Shown here: in pieces, positions 43,992 to 53,486 of the stretch | Layout of the letters: each line of letters begins with the position of its first letter | How positions within the stretch are numbered: position 1 is the first letter of the stretch | Assembly: GCA_023389315.1 (NCBI GenBank) | Contig: JAEWEQ010000028.1 | Location: forward strand, 1-64,000 | Reading direction: 5' to 3' | Source: Actinomycetes bacterium | GTDB lineage: Bacteria; Actinomycetota; Actinomycetes; Actinomycetales; Actinomycetaceae | Length of the DNA: 64,000 bases | Made by a program: the position numbers and the translations under genes | The notes under the pieces: generated by a model | The model's database searches: none | Told to the model about the DNA's origin: nothing | Seen by the model: the letters and a program-made list of their open reading frames with translations, nothing else

Positions 43992-45482
43992 GTGAGCGAT
44001 CCTGTAGAGAACACCCCAGTTTCCGACCCCGCCAACACCCCCACTACCGAATCCACCAACGCCACTACCCCTGAAGCATCGCAGCCTGACACCGTTGCGG
44101 CTGAGTCTTCGAGTGACGCCGTGGCCCCGCAGCAAGCGCCCGCTGAAACCGAAGTCACTGACTCCGCGCCAGCAGCTGACGCTTCGCAGGAGGCCACCGA
44201 AGCTGACGCCAATGGTCCCGCCGTAGTGGTGCGCGCCCCCTCTTCGTCAGATCCGGCCGATTTCGGTCGCGTCGATGAGCAGGGCCAAGTGTGGGTACGT
44301 GAAAACGGTGGGGAACGCTTGGTTGGTTCCTATCCTGATGAGGTGCCCGACAACCCACTGGAGCTCTACACTCGCCGTTTCCTAGATCTAGAGGCTACCG
44401 TCAATCTGTTCGAGATGCGTCTGCCTAGCCTGTCTGCGCGCGACATCGACCAGGGGTTGAAAACGCTCGATGAGTCGGTCGCCGAGCCGGCGGTAGTGGG
44501 CGACCTGGATGCGCTGCGCGCGCGGGTAGCCCAATTGCATGAGCAAGCCAAGACCCGTATCGCGCAAGCGAAGGAAGAACGCGCCGCGGCAAAAGCCCAA
44601 GCCCTGGTTGACCGCACTGCCGTGGTTGAACAAGCTGAGGCTCTCGCCGGCCAGGATCCGGCGCGGACCCAGTGGAAGAATTCTGGACAGCAGCTACGTG
44701 ATCTGCTGGAGCAATGGAAGCAGTTGCAACGTCAGGGGCCGCGCTTGGATCGAGCCGATGAGGATGCCTTGTGGAAGCGTTTTTCCTCCGCTCGTACCCA
44801 GTTTGACCGCCACCGTCGCCAGTTCTACTCCCAACGCGAGGCCCGGCAAAGCCAGGCCAAGGCGGCAAAAGAGAAACTGGTGGAGCAAGCGGAAGCTTTG
44901 CAAAACTCCACTGAATGGGGTGCCACCGCTGGTGCCTACCGCGATTTGATGGAGCAGTGGAAGAAAGCGGGGCACGCTGGTCGCCGCGATGACGATCAGC
45001 TGTGGGCTCGTTTCCGTGCCGCCCAGCAAGTTTTCTTCGATGCTCGCCGGGCTAATACCCAGGCCGTGGATGCCCAGTTCCGAGAGAACTTGGAAGTGAA
45101 GGAAAAGCTCCTAGAAGAAGCCGAAGCGCTGCTACCCATCGAGGACTTGGACGCCACCATTAAGAAGCTGCGTGACATTCAGGATCGGTGGGACGAGGCG
45201 GGCCGGGTCCCCCGGCAGGATGTGTCCCGGGTGGAGGGGCGTATGCGGGCAGTTGAGAAGGCGATCCGCGATGCCGAGGATGAACAGTGGCGCCGTTCTG
45301 ACCCGACCACCAAGGCGCGCGCCGAAGGCATGCTGGGCCAGTTGGAGGACTCTATCGCACAGTTGGAGGCCGAACTGAAGGAAGCACAAGCCAAGGGCGA
45401 CCAGGACGCTGCGCGCGCTGCTAGCGAGGCGTTGGAAACCAAGCGCCAGTGGTACAAGCAGATTCAAGGTGCGGTCCACTAA
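43992..45482 (+). CDS. DUF349 coiled-coil protein
   Basis: A 496-residue protein. The first 110 residues are acidic and rich in T, A, P and likely disordered. The remainder is helical, with repeated DUF349 units marked by LLEQWKQLQRQGPRLDRADE, DLMEQWKKAGHAGRRDDDQL and LRDIQDRWDEAGRVPRQDV near residues 240, 320 and 400, each followed by LW-RF-type helix. Long charged coiled coils join them. The family's function is unknown. I start at the GTG at 43992 because GAGGA lies at ideal distance; the frame is open upstream to 43911. It is monocistronic with its own terminator. Confidence 0.85.
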   Translation: MSDPVENTPVSDPANTPTTESTNATTPEASQPDTVAAESSSDAVAPQQAPAETEVTDSAPAADASQEATEADANGPAVVVRAPSSSDPADFGRVDEQGQVWVRENGGERLVGSYPDEVPDNPLELYTRRFLDLEATVNLFEMRLPSLSARDIDQGLKTLDESVAEPAVVGDLDALRARVAQLHEQAKTRIAQAKEERAAAKAQALVDRTAVVEQAEALAGQDPARTQWKNSGQQLRDLLEQWKQLQRQGPRLDRADEDALWKRFSSARTQFDRHRRQFYSQREARQSQAKAAKEKLVEQAEALQNSTEWGATAGAYRDLMEQWKKAGHAGRRDDDQLWARFRAAQQVFFDARRANTQAVDAQFRENLEVKEKLLEEAEALLPIEDLDATIKKLRDIQDRWDEAGRVPRQDVSRVEGRMRAVEKAIRDAEDEQWRRSDPTTKARAEGMLGQLEDSIAQLEAELKEAQAKGDQDAARAASEALETKRQWYKQIQGAVH

Positions 45483-45528
45483 GCGCGCCGCACTAGATCC
45501 ACTGGATTAGCTAACCGGTGGCAATAGT

Positions 45529-45558
45529 TTCGGGGCCGTCCTGCGGGGCGGCCCCGAA
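45529..45558 (+). terminator. Terminator after the DUF349 gene
   Basis: Perfect 10-bp arms TTCGGGGCCG (45529-45538) and CGGCCCCGAA (45549-45558) with a 10-base loop lie 46 bp past the stop codon. The remaining bases to 45698 show no gene or strong feature. Confidence 0.82.
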
Positions 45559-45698
45559 GTGCTTTCGGCAAACTGTGGGCGGCGACTTCGCAGGCCCAGC
45601 CCGCCATCCATTGAGCAGCTCTCAGCTAGATGAGTGCGCGGCTAAGAGCAGGGCCCACTACTCGCGCAGTTCTCACCAGCCCGCTGCCCGGGCGCTTC

Positions 45699-48014
45699 TT
45701 ATTTGCCTTGCCGGTGTGGCCGGTTACCCTGCACCCGGTGTACTTCAAAGACCGAGTCCACTCGGCTGAGCGCGGCGATAATGGCGTTCAGCATGCTAGT
45801 TTCTGCCATCTCTATGGTGAAGCGTACGGTGGCGATGCGGTCGGCGCTGGTGGACATATTGCCAGAGAGAATATTCACCCGATACTCGGATAGGATCGCC
45901 GACAAATCTCCCAGCAAGCCGGAACGGTCCAGCGCCTTAATTTCCACCTGTACCAGGTAGTTTGCGGGAGCTGAGGTGTCCCACTGGACCGGGATGAAAC
46001 GTTCGGGGTGGGAGTTTTGTAGTGCTATAGCGTTGGCGCATTCAGGCGAATGCACGCTGACGCCTTGGCCGCGGGTGACGAAGCCGACGATGGGATCGGA
46101 GGGAACGGGCGTGCAGCACTTGGCGAGTTTCACCCACACGTCGTTACTGGACATGCCCTCGACTACCACCCCACCCGAGGGCGAGGTGTCCGCTGGTTGC
46201 CGCCTGGCACCGGGGGTTACAGCCTCAGAGAGGGTCTCTTCGGTTCCCGAATCACCGCCCAGGGTGTCGAGCAGCTTATTAACCACATTTGCCGCAGATA
46301 CCTGATTCTCCCCCACCGCTGCGTAAAGCGCAGAGATGGAGTTGTATCCCATGGTGGTGGCCACGGAAGTCACGGTTTCGTGATTCATCAGCCGCTGGAG
46401 AGGCAAGTTCTGTTTACGCATGGCACGGGCGATATTTTCCTTGCCCGCTTCAATGGCTTCTTCCCGCCGTTCCTTGCTGAACCAGGATTTAATCTTGGAT
46501 CGGGCACGCGAGGACGCCACGAACTTCAGCCAGTCGCGGCTGGGTCCAGCTTTGGTGGACTTGGAAGTGAATACCTCAACAATGTCGCCACTTTCCAAGG
46601 TCGAATCCAACGACACCAACTTGCCGTTAACCCGTGCCCCTACGGTACGGTGCCCGACCTCGGTGTGAACTGCGTAGGCAAAGTCGACCGGCGTGGCTGC
46701 GGCGGGCAGTACCTGGACTTCTCCCTTGGGGGTAAATACGTACACCTCATCGCCGGCGATCTCATAGCGCAGCGAATCAAGGAACTCTTCCGGATCACCG
46801 GTTTCGCGTTCCATTTGGATCAGACCGCGCAGCCAGTGCATCTGCTCTTGCGGGTTCATCCGATCCCCATCAGCGCTGGTGGCATTGGGGTTTTGCTTGT
46901 AGCGCCAGTGTGCGGCGACCCCGTACTCGGCACGCTCGTGCATTTCGAAGGTTCGCACTTGGATTTCTACTGGCCGCCCTTGGGGGCCCATCACGGTGGT
47001 GTGCAATGACTGGTAGAGGTTGAATTTGGGGGTGGCGATGTAGTCTTTGAAGCGTCCGGGCAGCGGTGACCAGCGTGAGTGGATGGCCCCGATCACCCCG
47101 TAGCAGTCGCGCACGGTTTCAACCAGTACCCGAACGCCCACCAGGTCGTAAATGTCGTCGAAAGCTTTGCCGCGGACAATCATTTTTTGGTAGATGGAGT
47201 AATGGTTCTTCGGCCGGCCCGATACTTTGCCGCGTACTCCCGAGCTGCGTAAGTCTTCTTCGATGGTGAGCACTACGTGGCGTAGGTAGTCTTCGCGCTG
47301 CGGGGCGCGTTCGGTTACCAGGCGGTCGATTTCTGCGTAAATCTCCGGGTAGAGGGTGATGAAGGAACGCTCCTCCAGCTCCCATTTAATGGTGTTCATG
47401 CCTAGCCGATGTGCCAGGGGCGCGTAGATTTCCAGGGTTTCACGGGCCTTGCGTTTGGCTGACTCGCGCGGCACGTATTGCCAGGTGCGGGCGTTGTGGA
47501 GGCGGTCACCGAGTTTTATCAGCAGCGTGCGGATGTCTTTGGACATCGCCACGATCATTTTGCGCAGTGTCTCTGATTGGGCGCTGGAGCCGTACTTGAC
47601 TTTGTCTAGCTTGGTGACGCCGTCTACGAGCAGTGCGATTTGCGGCCCGTAATCAGCGGTTAGTTGTTCCACGGTGTAATCAGTGTCTTCCACCGTGTCG
47701 TGCAGTAAAGCCGCCACCAGGGTCGGGGGTGTCATACCGATCTCTGCCAAGATGGTGGCAACTGCTACCGGGTGGGTGATATACGGTTCACCGGACTTGC
47801 GAAACTGTCCCTCGTGGTAGTGGCGGGCGGTTTCGTAGGCGCGTTCAATGACATCCACATCGGCTTTCGGGTGGTGGGCTCTTACCGCGCGGATTAATGG
47901 TTCAATTTCGGGCGCCGTGGCGCGCCGGCGCGAACCGAACCACATTAAGCCGGAGCGCACACGTGAGCCCGATACCGGGTGTGGCGCCTCAGCGTCGTTT
48001 TGTTGGGATGTCAT
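45699..48014 (-). CDS. relA: Bifunctional (p)ppGpp synthetase/hydrolase Rel
   Basis: Makes and degrades the stringent-response alarmone. About 771 residues: HD hydrolase domain (EPYITHPVAVATILAE near residue 72; ALLHDTVEDTDYTVEQL near residue 95), synthetase domain (SGRPKNHYSIYQKMI near residue 235; FKDYIATPKFNLYQSLHTTV near residue 300), TGS (VYVFTPKGEVQVLPAAAT near residue 405), and a C-terminal ACT domain (IKALDRSGLLGDLSAIL near residue 700). Both catalytic domains keep their motifs, so it is the bifunctional Rel type usual in actinobacteria. The ATG at 48014 follows GGGGA closely. A long-range RNA stem ends 13 bp upstream. Confidence 0.95.
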   Translation of the reverse strand: MTSQQNDAEAPHPVSGSRVRSGLMWFGSRRRATAPEIEPLIRAVRAHHPKADVDVIERAYETARHYHEGQFRKSGEPYITHPVAVATILAEIGMTPPTLVAALLHDTVEDTDYTVEQLTADYGPQIALLVDGVTKLDKVKYGSSAQSETLRKMIVAMSKDIRTLLIKLGDRLHNARTWQYVPRESAKRKARETLEIYAPLAHRLGMNTIKWELEERSFITLYPEIYAEIDRLVTERAPQREDYLRHVVLTIEEDLRSSGVRGKVSGRPKNHYSIYQKMIVRGKAFDDIYDLVGVRVLVETVRDCYGVIGAIHSRWSPLPGRFKDYIATPKFNLYQSLHTTVMGPQGRPVEIQVRTFEMHERAEYGVAAHWRYKQNPNATSADGDRMNPQEQMHWLRGLIQMERETGDPEEFLDSLRYEIAGDEVYVFTPKGEVQVLPAAATPVDFAYAVHTEVGHRTVGARVNGKLVSLDSTLESGDIVEVFTSKSTKAGPSRDWLKFVASSRARSKIKSWFSKERREEAIEAGKENIARAMRKQNLPLQRLMNHETVTSVATTMGYNSISALYAAVGENQVSAANVVNKLLDTLGGDSGTEETLSEAVTPGARRQPADTSPSGGVVVEGMSSNDVWVKLAKCCTPVPSDPIVGFVTRGQGVSVHSPECANAIALQNSHPERFIPVQWDTSAPANYLVQVEIKALDRSGLLGDLSAILSEYRVNILSGNMSTSADRIATVRFTIEMAETSMLNAIIAALSRVDSVFEVHRVQGNRPHRQGK

Positions 48015-48027
48015 TTCCCCATGGTAT

Positions 48028-48102
48028 AACGCCCCGGCCAAAGACGGGGCATCCTCTCACATATAGCAGTGTTGGATGTGTCTGCGCGGGGGCCGGGGCG
48101 TT
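48028..48102 (-). promoter_or_regulatory. Long stem-loop between apt and rel
   Basis: AACGCCCCGGCC (48028-48039) and GGCCGGGGCGTT (48091-48102) are perfect 12-bp inverted repeats enclosing 51 bases. In the transcript this closes an element directly before the rel ribosome-binding site. Inside, CACAT/ATGTG can form a further stem. It starts 11 bp after the apt stop, so it may stop apt transcripts, or may be a regulatory leader for rel. No T-run follows. Confidence 0.6.
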
Positions 48103-48113
48103 AGAAAATGGGT

Positions 48114-48653
48114 TTAGAAGGCGACTGCGGATTCCACCTTAATTCCGGGAAGTTTGTCGCGCCCGTGCAGTTCGCTCAGTTCCAGCAACACGGCCACTGC
48201 GGCTACTTCGGCATCGCACCGGTGAATCAGTTCCACCGCGGCGGCGGCAGTACCGCCAGTGGCGAGTACGTCGTCAATGATCAGCACACGCGACCCCGGT
48301 TTAACTGAGTCGGGTCGCAGCTCCATGCGTGCCTGTCCGTATTCGAGTGCGTAGTCAACCCCGATGAGTGGGCCGGGTAGTTTGCCGGCCTTGCGCACCG
48401 TAATCATCCCTACTCCGAGTGCGGTTGCCAGCGGGGCGGCAAGAATGAAGCCGCGTGACTCGAGGCCGGCGATGGCGTCAATCTGACCCCGGTAGTGTTC
48501 GGCGAGTTTGTCGATCAGTTCGCGGAAGGCTTCGCCGTCTGCCAGTAGCGGGGTAATGTCACGAAACAGCACTCCTGGCTCGGGAAAATCGGGAATTTCA
48601 CGCAGATGGGTGGTGATCAGTTCACCTAAGCGGGCTTGGAGTTCAGCACTCAT
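48114..48653 (-). CDS. apt: Adenine phosphoribosyltransferase
   Basis: Salvages adenine to AMP with PRPP. The 179 residues include the FPEPGVLFRDITPLLADGEA front near residue 23, AGLESRGFILAAPLATALGV near residue 62, and the PRPP loop SRVLIIDDVLATGGTAAAAV near residue 120. It overlaps secF by 4 bp and is followed by the stem-loop before rel, matching the secD-secF-apt-rel order of many actinobacteria. Confidence 0.95.
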   Translation of the reverse strand: MSAELQARLGELITTHLREIPDFPEPGVLFRDITPLLADGEAFRELIDKLAEHYRGQIDAIAGLESRGFILAAPLATALGVGMITVRKAGKLPGPLIGVDYALEYGQARMELRPDSVKPGSRVLIIDDVLATGGTAAAAVELIHRCDAEVAAVAVLLELSELHGRDKLPGIKVESAVAF

Positions 48654-49792
48654 CGTTTCTTTTTCCTATTCTTCCGCTGCGGTTGCGCAGCTTGTCCCAG
48701 ATGGCGACCGCGGGTGGGAGGCTGTACGCGCGGAGCATTCTTAGCCCCAACGCCTGCTAGTTCGGTTTCCAGCTTACCGCTGTCGGCCGCGCCAGCCCCG
48801 TCTTCGGGCGCGGCCTTTTGTGCCCGCAGAGTTTCCACGCGCTCGGTGTGGTTGCGAATCTTTTGCGAACGAAGGCGTAGCAGTACCAGCATTGAAGGGG
48901 CGATCAAAATCGATGAAAGCGTACCGGCGATCATACCCACGAACAATGCCAGCGAGATATCGGTAAGCGTTCCAGCCCCTAGTAACAAAGATCCCAGGAA
49001 CAAGATCGCGCCAACCGGCAATAGCGCGACCACGGAGGTATTGATCGAGCGCACCAGGGTCTGGTTGACCGCCAGGTTCACTAGTTCTGCGAAAGTGTAG
49101 CGGCTTTGAGCTGTGACCGAGGACGTAAGTTCCCGCACCCGGTCGAATACCACCACCGTGTCGTACAAGGAGTACGCCAAAATGGTGAGGAAACCAATCA
49201 CCGTGGCTGGTGAGACTTCAACCTGCACCAAGGCGAAGAAGCCGGCGGTGAGGAAAATGTCGTGGAAAAGGGCGAATAGGGCCGCTACTGACATCTCCCA
49301 GGATTTGAAATAGATCGCCATCATCAGGCCCACTAGCACCAGGAAGATGACCAGGGAGTTGGTCGCTTTGCGGGTCACCTCCCCACCCCAGGAAGGGCCA
49401 ATGTTGGTGGCATCCACGTCCTGCTCGCCTACCTCGTAGCTTTGTGCGAGGGCGGAGGCAATTTCGCGGGTCTGGTTCGGGTCAACCTGTGCCGTCTGCA
49501 CCCGGATGCCGGAAGTACCTAGTTGTGACACGCGCACCGATTCGGCTTTGGCGCCGAATTTCGCCATCACGTCGTAGGCGCGTTGTTGGTCCGTGACGGT
49601 GGTGTTAACCACCGAAAACTGCGAACCGCCAGAGAACTCAATGGAAGGGTTGATACCGCGGATGCCGAGGAGGGCCACGGAGGCCAGGATCAAACCTAGG
49701 CCGATGCTGAACCACAGTTTGCGGCGTTGAATGAAACCGTAGGACTTGTCCCCGCGGTACAGGGCGTTACCCCAGGCAGCGAAGCTCATCAT
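48650..49792 (-). CDS. secF: Protein translocase subunit SecF
   Basis: SecF with SecD uses proton motive force to help finish protein export. The 380 residues carry six membrane helices: one near residue 30, then the extracytoplasmic loop, then five from about residue 150 to 310 (TNSLVIFLVLVGLMMAIYF, LTILAYSLYDTVVVFDRVRE near residue 210). The C-terminal 70 residues are cytosolic, polar and basic (ending KNRKKKR). The start overlaps secD by 4 bp. Confidence 0.95.
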   Translation of the reverse strand: MMSFAAWGNALYRGDKSYGFIQRRKLWFSIGLGLILASVALLGIRGINPSIEFSGGSQFSVVNTTVTDQQRAYDVMAKFGAKAESVRVSQLGTSGIRVQTAQVDPNQTREIASALAQSYEVGEQDVDATNIGPSWGGEVTRKATNSLVIFLVLVGLMMAIYFKSWEMSVAALFALFHDIFLTAGFFALVQVEVSPATVIGFLTILAYSLYDTVVVFDRVRELTSSVTAQSRYTFAELVNLAVNQTLVRSINTSVVALLPVGAILFLGSLLLGAGTLTDISLALFVGMIAGTLSSILIAPSMLVLLRLRSQKIRNHTERVETLRAQKAAPEDGAGAADSGKLETELAGVGAKNAPRVQPPTRGRHLGQAAQPQRKNRKKKR

Positions 49793-51771
49793 CGCAAGTC
49801 CTCCTTCGTTTCTGCCGCGTTATCGGTGGTATCAGTCGCCACCTGAGCGCGCTGTGTTTCTTGCTGTGCTAACTGTTTTTCGCGGCGGCGCTCAGCAATG
49901 GAGGTGTACTCCATTTTCGCTGGCATCTGCGCTTGCGTGGTCTTGTCTTTTCCTACAACCGCTTTGCTGGAAACCGGTGCGGAGAACCTCCCTCGGCCTC
50001 GATAAATGGTGGCAGAGGTAGCTCCCAGGTGCTCGGGATCCAGACCAGATAGACGGTGGCCTTGCCCGAAGAAGCGGGTGCGAATAAGCAGTGCCATCAT
50101 CGGGTGGGTGAACATCAAGATCACCAGCAAGTCGACCACAGTGGTGAGCCCCAGCGTGAAGGCGAAGCCTTGTACGCCACCTACAGCCAGGAAGTACAGC
50201 ACGATGGCGGCCAGGAGGTTAACCATGTCCGAAATGATGATGGTCAGGCGGGCGCGCAACCAACCGGTGTGGACCGCAGCTTGCAGCGGCTGACCGGAGC
50301 GCACTTCGTCGCGGATACGTTCAAAGTAAACGATGAAGGAGTCCGCGGTGATACCGATGGCAATGATCAAGCCGGTGACACCTGCCAGTGATAGGCGGTA
50401 GCCCATCAGCCAAGAAAGCAGCGCGATGGCGAGGTAGACGATCACGGCGGCCACCACCAGTGACCCGGCGGCGATCACGGACAACCCGCGGTACTGCCAG
50501 ATCAGGTAGAGCACCACTAAGGCCAGGCCCACTAGGCCCGCCCATAGGCCCTTGGCCAGGTGGTCGGCGCCGAGGGTAGCGGAGATGGCACGTTCAGATT
50601 CCACCGTGAAGTTCAGTGGCAAGGAACCGAACTGCAGCTGGTTCGCCAGGGTGCGAGAGGTTTCGGCAGTGAAGTCACCGGAGATTTCCGCGTTTCCGTC
50701 GTGGATCACGGCGTTCATGCTGGGGGCTGAAACTACGTTGCCGTCCAACACCATGGCGAAGCGGGAGCGAGTGGGATCGCTAGCACGCAGCTCGTGCAGC
50801 CGCTGCGACAAACCAGCGAATGTCTTCGCACCGTCATTGTCAAAGGAGATGTGTACTACCCATTTACCGGTGGTATACCCTTGGGCGTTGCGTTCTTGCC
50901 CGGCTACCGCGGAGGTCAGGTGTTTACCTTCAATCTCCATGGGGCCAAGCAGGTACTTGCTCTTCCCATCGATCTGACAGGAGATGGAGGGTTTGGTGTC
51001 GTCAGCGGCTGAGCCTTTAGACAATGCTGCCGGATCGGTGCAGTCCGTCATGAGGAAGTCATACAGGAGTTTCTCGGTGATCCAGTTTTGGTCGGACGCG
51101 TCTTTGGGTTCGGCGTCAGGTTCCTCGGAGAGTTTGCCGTCCTGGTTTCGGTCTGCCACTTGCTTAGCCGCAGCTTCTACGTCCGCCGGGTTGGCTGGGC
51201 TGGCGCTGGGGTCTGCGGTGGCAGTTGGCTGCGGCGTAGCACTTGCGGTATCCGTTGGCGCCGCAGTCGGTGCGTCGCTGGCGGTGGCCGTAGGAGTAGC
51301 AGTAGGTTGCGTCGGTTGCGAAGCCATCTCCTGGGCTATCGAGTTCGGTCCGGCGGCCAAAAGCACCGGGCGGAACACCATAACCGCGGAAGAACGCACC
51401 AGTTTGAGGGTTTCCTCGCTGGGCTGCCCAGGCAACGACACCACGATATTGCGCCCGCCCTGGCTGGTAATCTCAGCTTCCGCAACCCCGGAGGCGTCCA
51501 CGCGCTTGCGGATAATCTCGATCGCCTGGTTTAGTTCTTCCTCAGTTACCGGCTGGTTAGCTTTTTCAGTTTCCTGGGCGGTGGGCGTGAGGATAAGTTG
51601 GGTGCCGCCTTGCAGGTCGAGTGCCAGTTCAGGCACCGGAGAAGTTAGGTTACGCACCGATCCCACGGCCAGGGCCGCTGCCGCTATCAGTATGAAAACA
51701 CCCAGTGTGATAAGTGGGCGCAACGCGTTGCGTTTTTTCTTTGCCACAGTCGATTCCTTGTTATCGGACAA
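49789..51771 (-). CDS. secD: Protein translocase subunit SecD
   Basis: Partner of SecF in the Sec accessory complex. 660 residues with a first membrane helix near 18-38, the P1 head region (LALDLQGGTQLIL near residue 49), a long insert at about 150-225, and five membrane helices from about 420 to 575. The insert is rich in T, P, A and ends in an acidic stretch with DRNQDGKLSEE, which looks like a calcium-binding loop. The D1 and D4-type motifs (GVTGLIIAIGITADSFIVYF near residue 480) are intact. It follows yajC by 41 bp and overlaps secF. Confidence 0.95.
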   Translation of the reverse strand: MSDNKESTVAKKKRNALRPLITLGVFILIAAAALAVGSVRNLTSPVPELALDLQGGTQLILTPTAQETEKANQPVTEEELNQAIEIIRKRVDASGVAEAEITSQGGRNIVVSLPGQPSEETLKLVRSSAVMVFRPVLLAAGPNSIAQEMASQPTQPTATPTATASDAPTAAPTDTASATPQPTATADPSASPANPADVEAAAKQVADRNQDGKLSEEPDAEPKDASDQNWITEKLLYDFLMTDCTDPAALSKGSAADDTKPSISCQIDGKSKYLLGPMEIEGKHLTSAVAGQERNAQGYTTGKWVVHISFDNDGAKTFAGLSQRLHELRASDPTRSRFAMVLDGNVVSAPSMNAVIHDGNAEISGDFTAETSRTLANQLQFGSLPLNFTVESERAISATLGADHLAKGLWAGLVGLALVVLYLIWQYRGLSVIAAGSLVVAAVIVYLAIALLSWLMGYRLSLAGVTGLIIAIGITADSFIVYFERIRDEVRSGQPLQAAVHTGWLRARLTIIISDMVNLLAAIVLYFLAVGGVQGFAFTLGLTTVVDLLVILMFTHPMMALLIRTRFFGQGHRLSGLDPEHLGATSATIYRGRGRFSAPVSSKAVVGKDKTTQAQMPAKMEYTSIAERRREKQLAQQETQRAQVATDTTDNAAETKEDLR

Positions 51772-51812
51772 TGTTGGCGTGTCGGGGTGACCCTAGCGCC
51801 CTTTTGATGGTG

Positions 51813-52298
51813 TTACGGGTGCTTGGGCGAGGACGGATCCTCACCTTCAGTGCCCTTGTCACCTTGGTCGAATGCTTCTTCAGTTACCACCTTGTCGGAA
51901 GGCTCTTCGGGCGCGGGCGTTCCCTCCGCCAAAGGGCTGGCGGCGTCACCGTCGTTGGCGGTGCGTGCCTCGGCTAGTTCGGCGTCCAGTTGTGCCAGTG
52001 CCTCAGCCTCGTCAGCGACTTCCTCTTGGCTGGCAGCGAAGGGGGGCTCCTCGGCGGAGACGATGGCTTTGATATTCCAGTAGCTTTCCTCACCGCGCGG
52101 GGTCTGCAGGATCACTACTTCCCCGTCGACGTCAGCCACGATGCCATACATACCCGATCCGGTGCGCACCCACTGTCCGGGTTCGATGGCGCTGCGCACT
52201 CGTTCCATTTCCGCCATGCGCCGCTTAGCGGAGCGCGAGGAAAAGTAGAACATTGCCAGCAGGCCCGCCAGTAGGGCAAACATCATTATTGGGTCCAC
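51813..52298 (-). CDS. yajC: Preprotein translocase subunit YajC
   Basis: A small single-pass protein of the SecDF-YajC complex. The 161 residues start with one membrane helix (MMFALLAGLLAMFYFSSRSA), followed by RRMAEMERVRSAIEPGQWVR and GSGMYGIVADVDGEVVIL, the conserved cytosolic core. The last 70 residues are acidic and low complexity, longer than in most YajC. It opens the yajC-secD-secF-apt run. Confidence 0.92.
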   Translation of the reverse strand: MDPIMMFALLAGLLAMFYFSSRSAKRRMAEMERVRSAIEPGQWVRTGSGMYGIVADVDGEVVILQTPRGEESYWNIKAIVSAEEPPFAASQEEVADEAEALAQLDAELAEARTANDGDAASPLAEGTPAPEEPSDKVVTEEAFDQGDKGTEGEDPSSPKHP

Positions 52299-52460
52299 GT
52301 TGAAGCTCTCCTTAGCAAAATGTTTCCTTGCAGATTCTAAGCGTTGGCGCCAAAATTTGCGAGTTTGCCATCCCCTTCTGGGCGCTTTCTCACGCCCTTG
52401 GATAACTGTCCGGTGGGGTGCGCGATAGCTCAGTGGGCGGTGTTTGGCGCCGCTAGGTTC

Positions 52461-53486
52461 TCAGTCAAACAGCCCATCAGGTTGGGGCGGGCGCAGGCCT
52501 AGGTGCTGCCATGCCTGCAAGGTGGCGGCCCGTCCTCGTGGGGTACGGATCATGAATCCTTCCCTCACCAGGTACGGTTCGGCTACCGTTTCCACCGTCT
52601 CGGCTTCCTCTCCAACCGTCACCGCTAAGGTAGTCAGCCCCACCGGCCCACCTTGGAAGCGTTTACACAGGGCCTCCAGTACCGCCCGGTCGAGGCGGTC
52701 CAAGCCTTGCGGATCGACCTCGAACAGGGTCAGCGCAGCTTGCGCGGCTGCCAGGTCGATGTCGCCGTTAGAGTGCACGTGCGCCCAGTCAACTACGCGC
52801 CGCAGTAAGCGGTTAGCGATACGCGGCGTGCCACGCGAGCGCCGCGCGATTTCGGTCGCGGCCCGCCCTTCAATGGCAACTTCCAGTAGCGCCGCAGAGC
52901 GGGTCACTACCTGCTCTAGTTCACTGGCGTCGTAGTACTCCAAGTGCGCGGTGAAGCCGAAGCGGTCACGCAGCGGGGCCGGTAGTAGGCCCGAACGGGT
53001 GGTAGCCCCCACCACCGTGAATGGCGGCAGGGTTAAGGGGATGGAAGTAGCGCCCGGCCCCTTGCCCACAACGATGTCGATGCGGAAGTCCTCCATCGCT
53101 AGGTAGAGCATTTCCTCCGCAGTGCGCGCCAAGCGGTGAATTTCATCGATGAAGAGCACGTCGCCTTCTTGCAGCGATGACAAGATCGCCGCCAGGTCAC
53201 CGGCGTGTTGAATTGCCGGGCCGGAGGTGAGGCGCAGCGATGCTCCCATTTCGGCTGCCACAATCATCGCCAGGGTGGTCTTTCCCAGACCTGGAGGGCC
53301 GGCTAACAGGATGTGGTCGACGGTTTTTTCGCGGCTACGGGCGGCGGAGAGCACCAGGTCGAGTTGCTTGCGCACCACCGGCTGCCCAATAAAGTCAGCC
53401 AATCGGCGCGGGCGTAGAGCGGCTTCAGCGGCGCGCTCTAGGTCGTCGGCGCCGGTGTTCACGATCCGGTCGGGAGCCTCATCCAT
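52461..53486 (-). CDS. ruvB: Holliday junction helicase motor RuvB
   Basis: The AAA+ motor that drives branch migration with RuvA. 341 residues: LRPRRLADFIGQPVVRKQLD near residue 26, Walker A LLAGPPGLGKTTLAMI near residue 61, Walker B VLFIDEIHRLAR near residue 112, sensor GATTRSGLLPAPLRDRFGF near residue 158, and the winged-helix C-terminus with EPYLVREGFMIRTPRGR near residue 305. It overlaps ruvA by 8 bp. Confidence 0.97.
   Translation of the reverse strand: MDEAPDRIVNTGADDLERAAEAALRPRRLADFIGQPVVRKQLDLVLSAARSREKTVDHILLAGPPGLGKTTLAMIVAAEMGASLRLTSGPAIQHAGDLAAILSSLQEGDVLFIDEIHRLARTAEEMLYLAMEDFRIDIVVGKGPGATSIPLTLPPFTVVGATTRSGLLPAPLRDRFGFTAHLEYYDASELEQVVTRSAALLEVAIEGRAATEIARRSRGTPRIANRLLRRVVDWAHVHSNGDIDLAAAQAALTLFEVDPQGLDRLDRAVLEALCKRFQGGPVGLTTLAVTVGEEAETVETVAEPYLVREGFMIRTPRGRAATLQAWQHLGLRPPQPDGLFD

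Noticed and set aside
46050..47009. A 319-codon plus-strand open frame
   Set aside because: It lies wholly antisense to the conserved rel gene, and its translation has no family features; long antisense frames are common at this GC content.
52416..52460. A tRNA D-arm-like string (GCGATAGCTCAGTGGGCGG) after ruvB
   Set aside because: No matching anticodon or T-arm follows and no acceptor stem can be formed; it is probably coincidence, at most a fragment.
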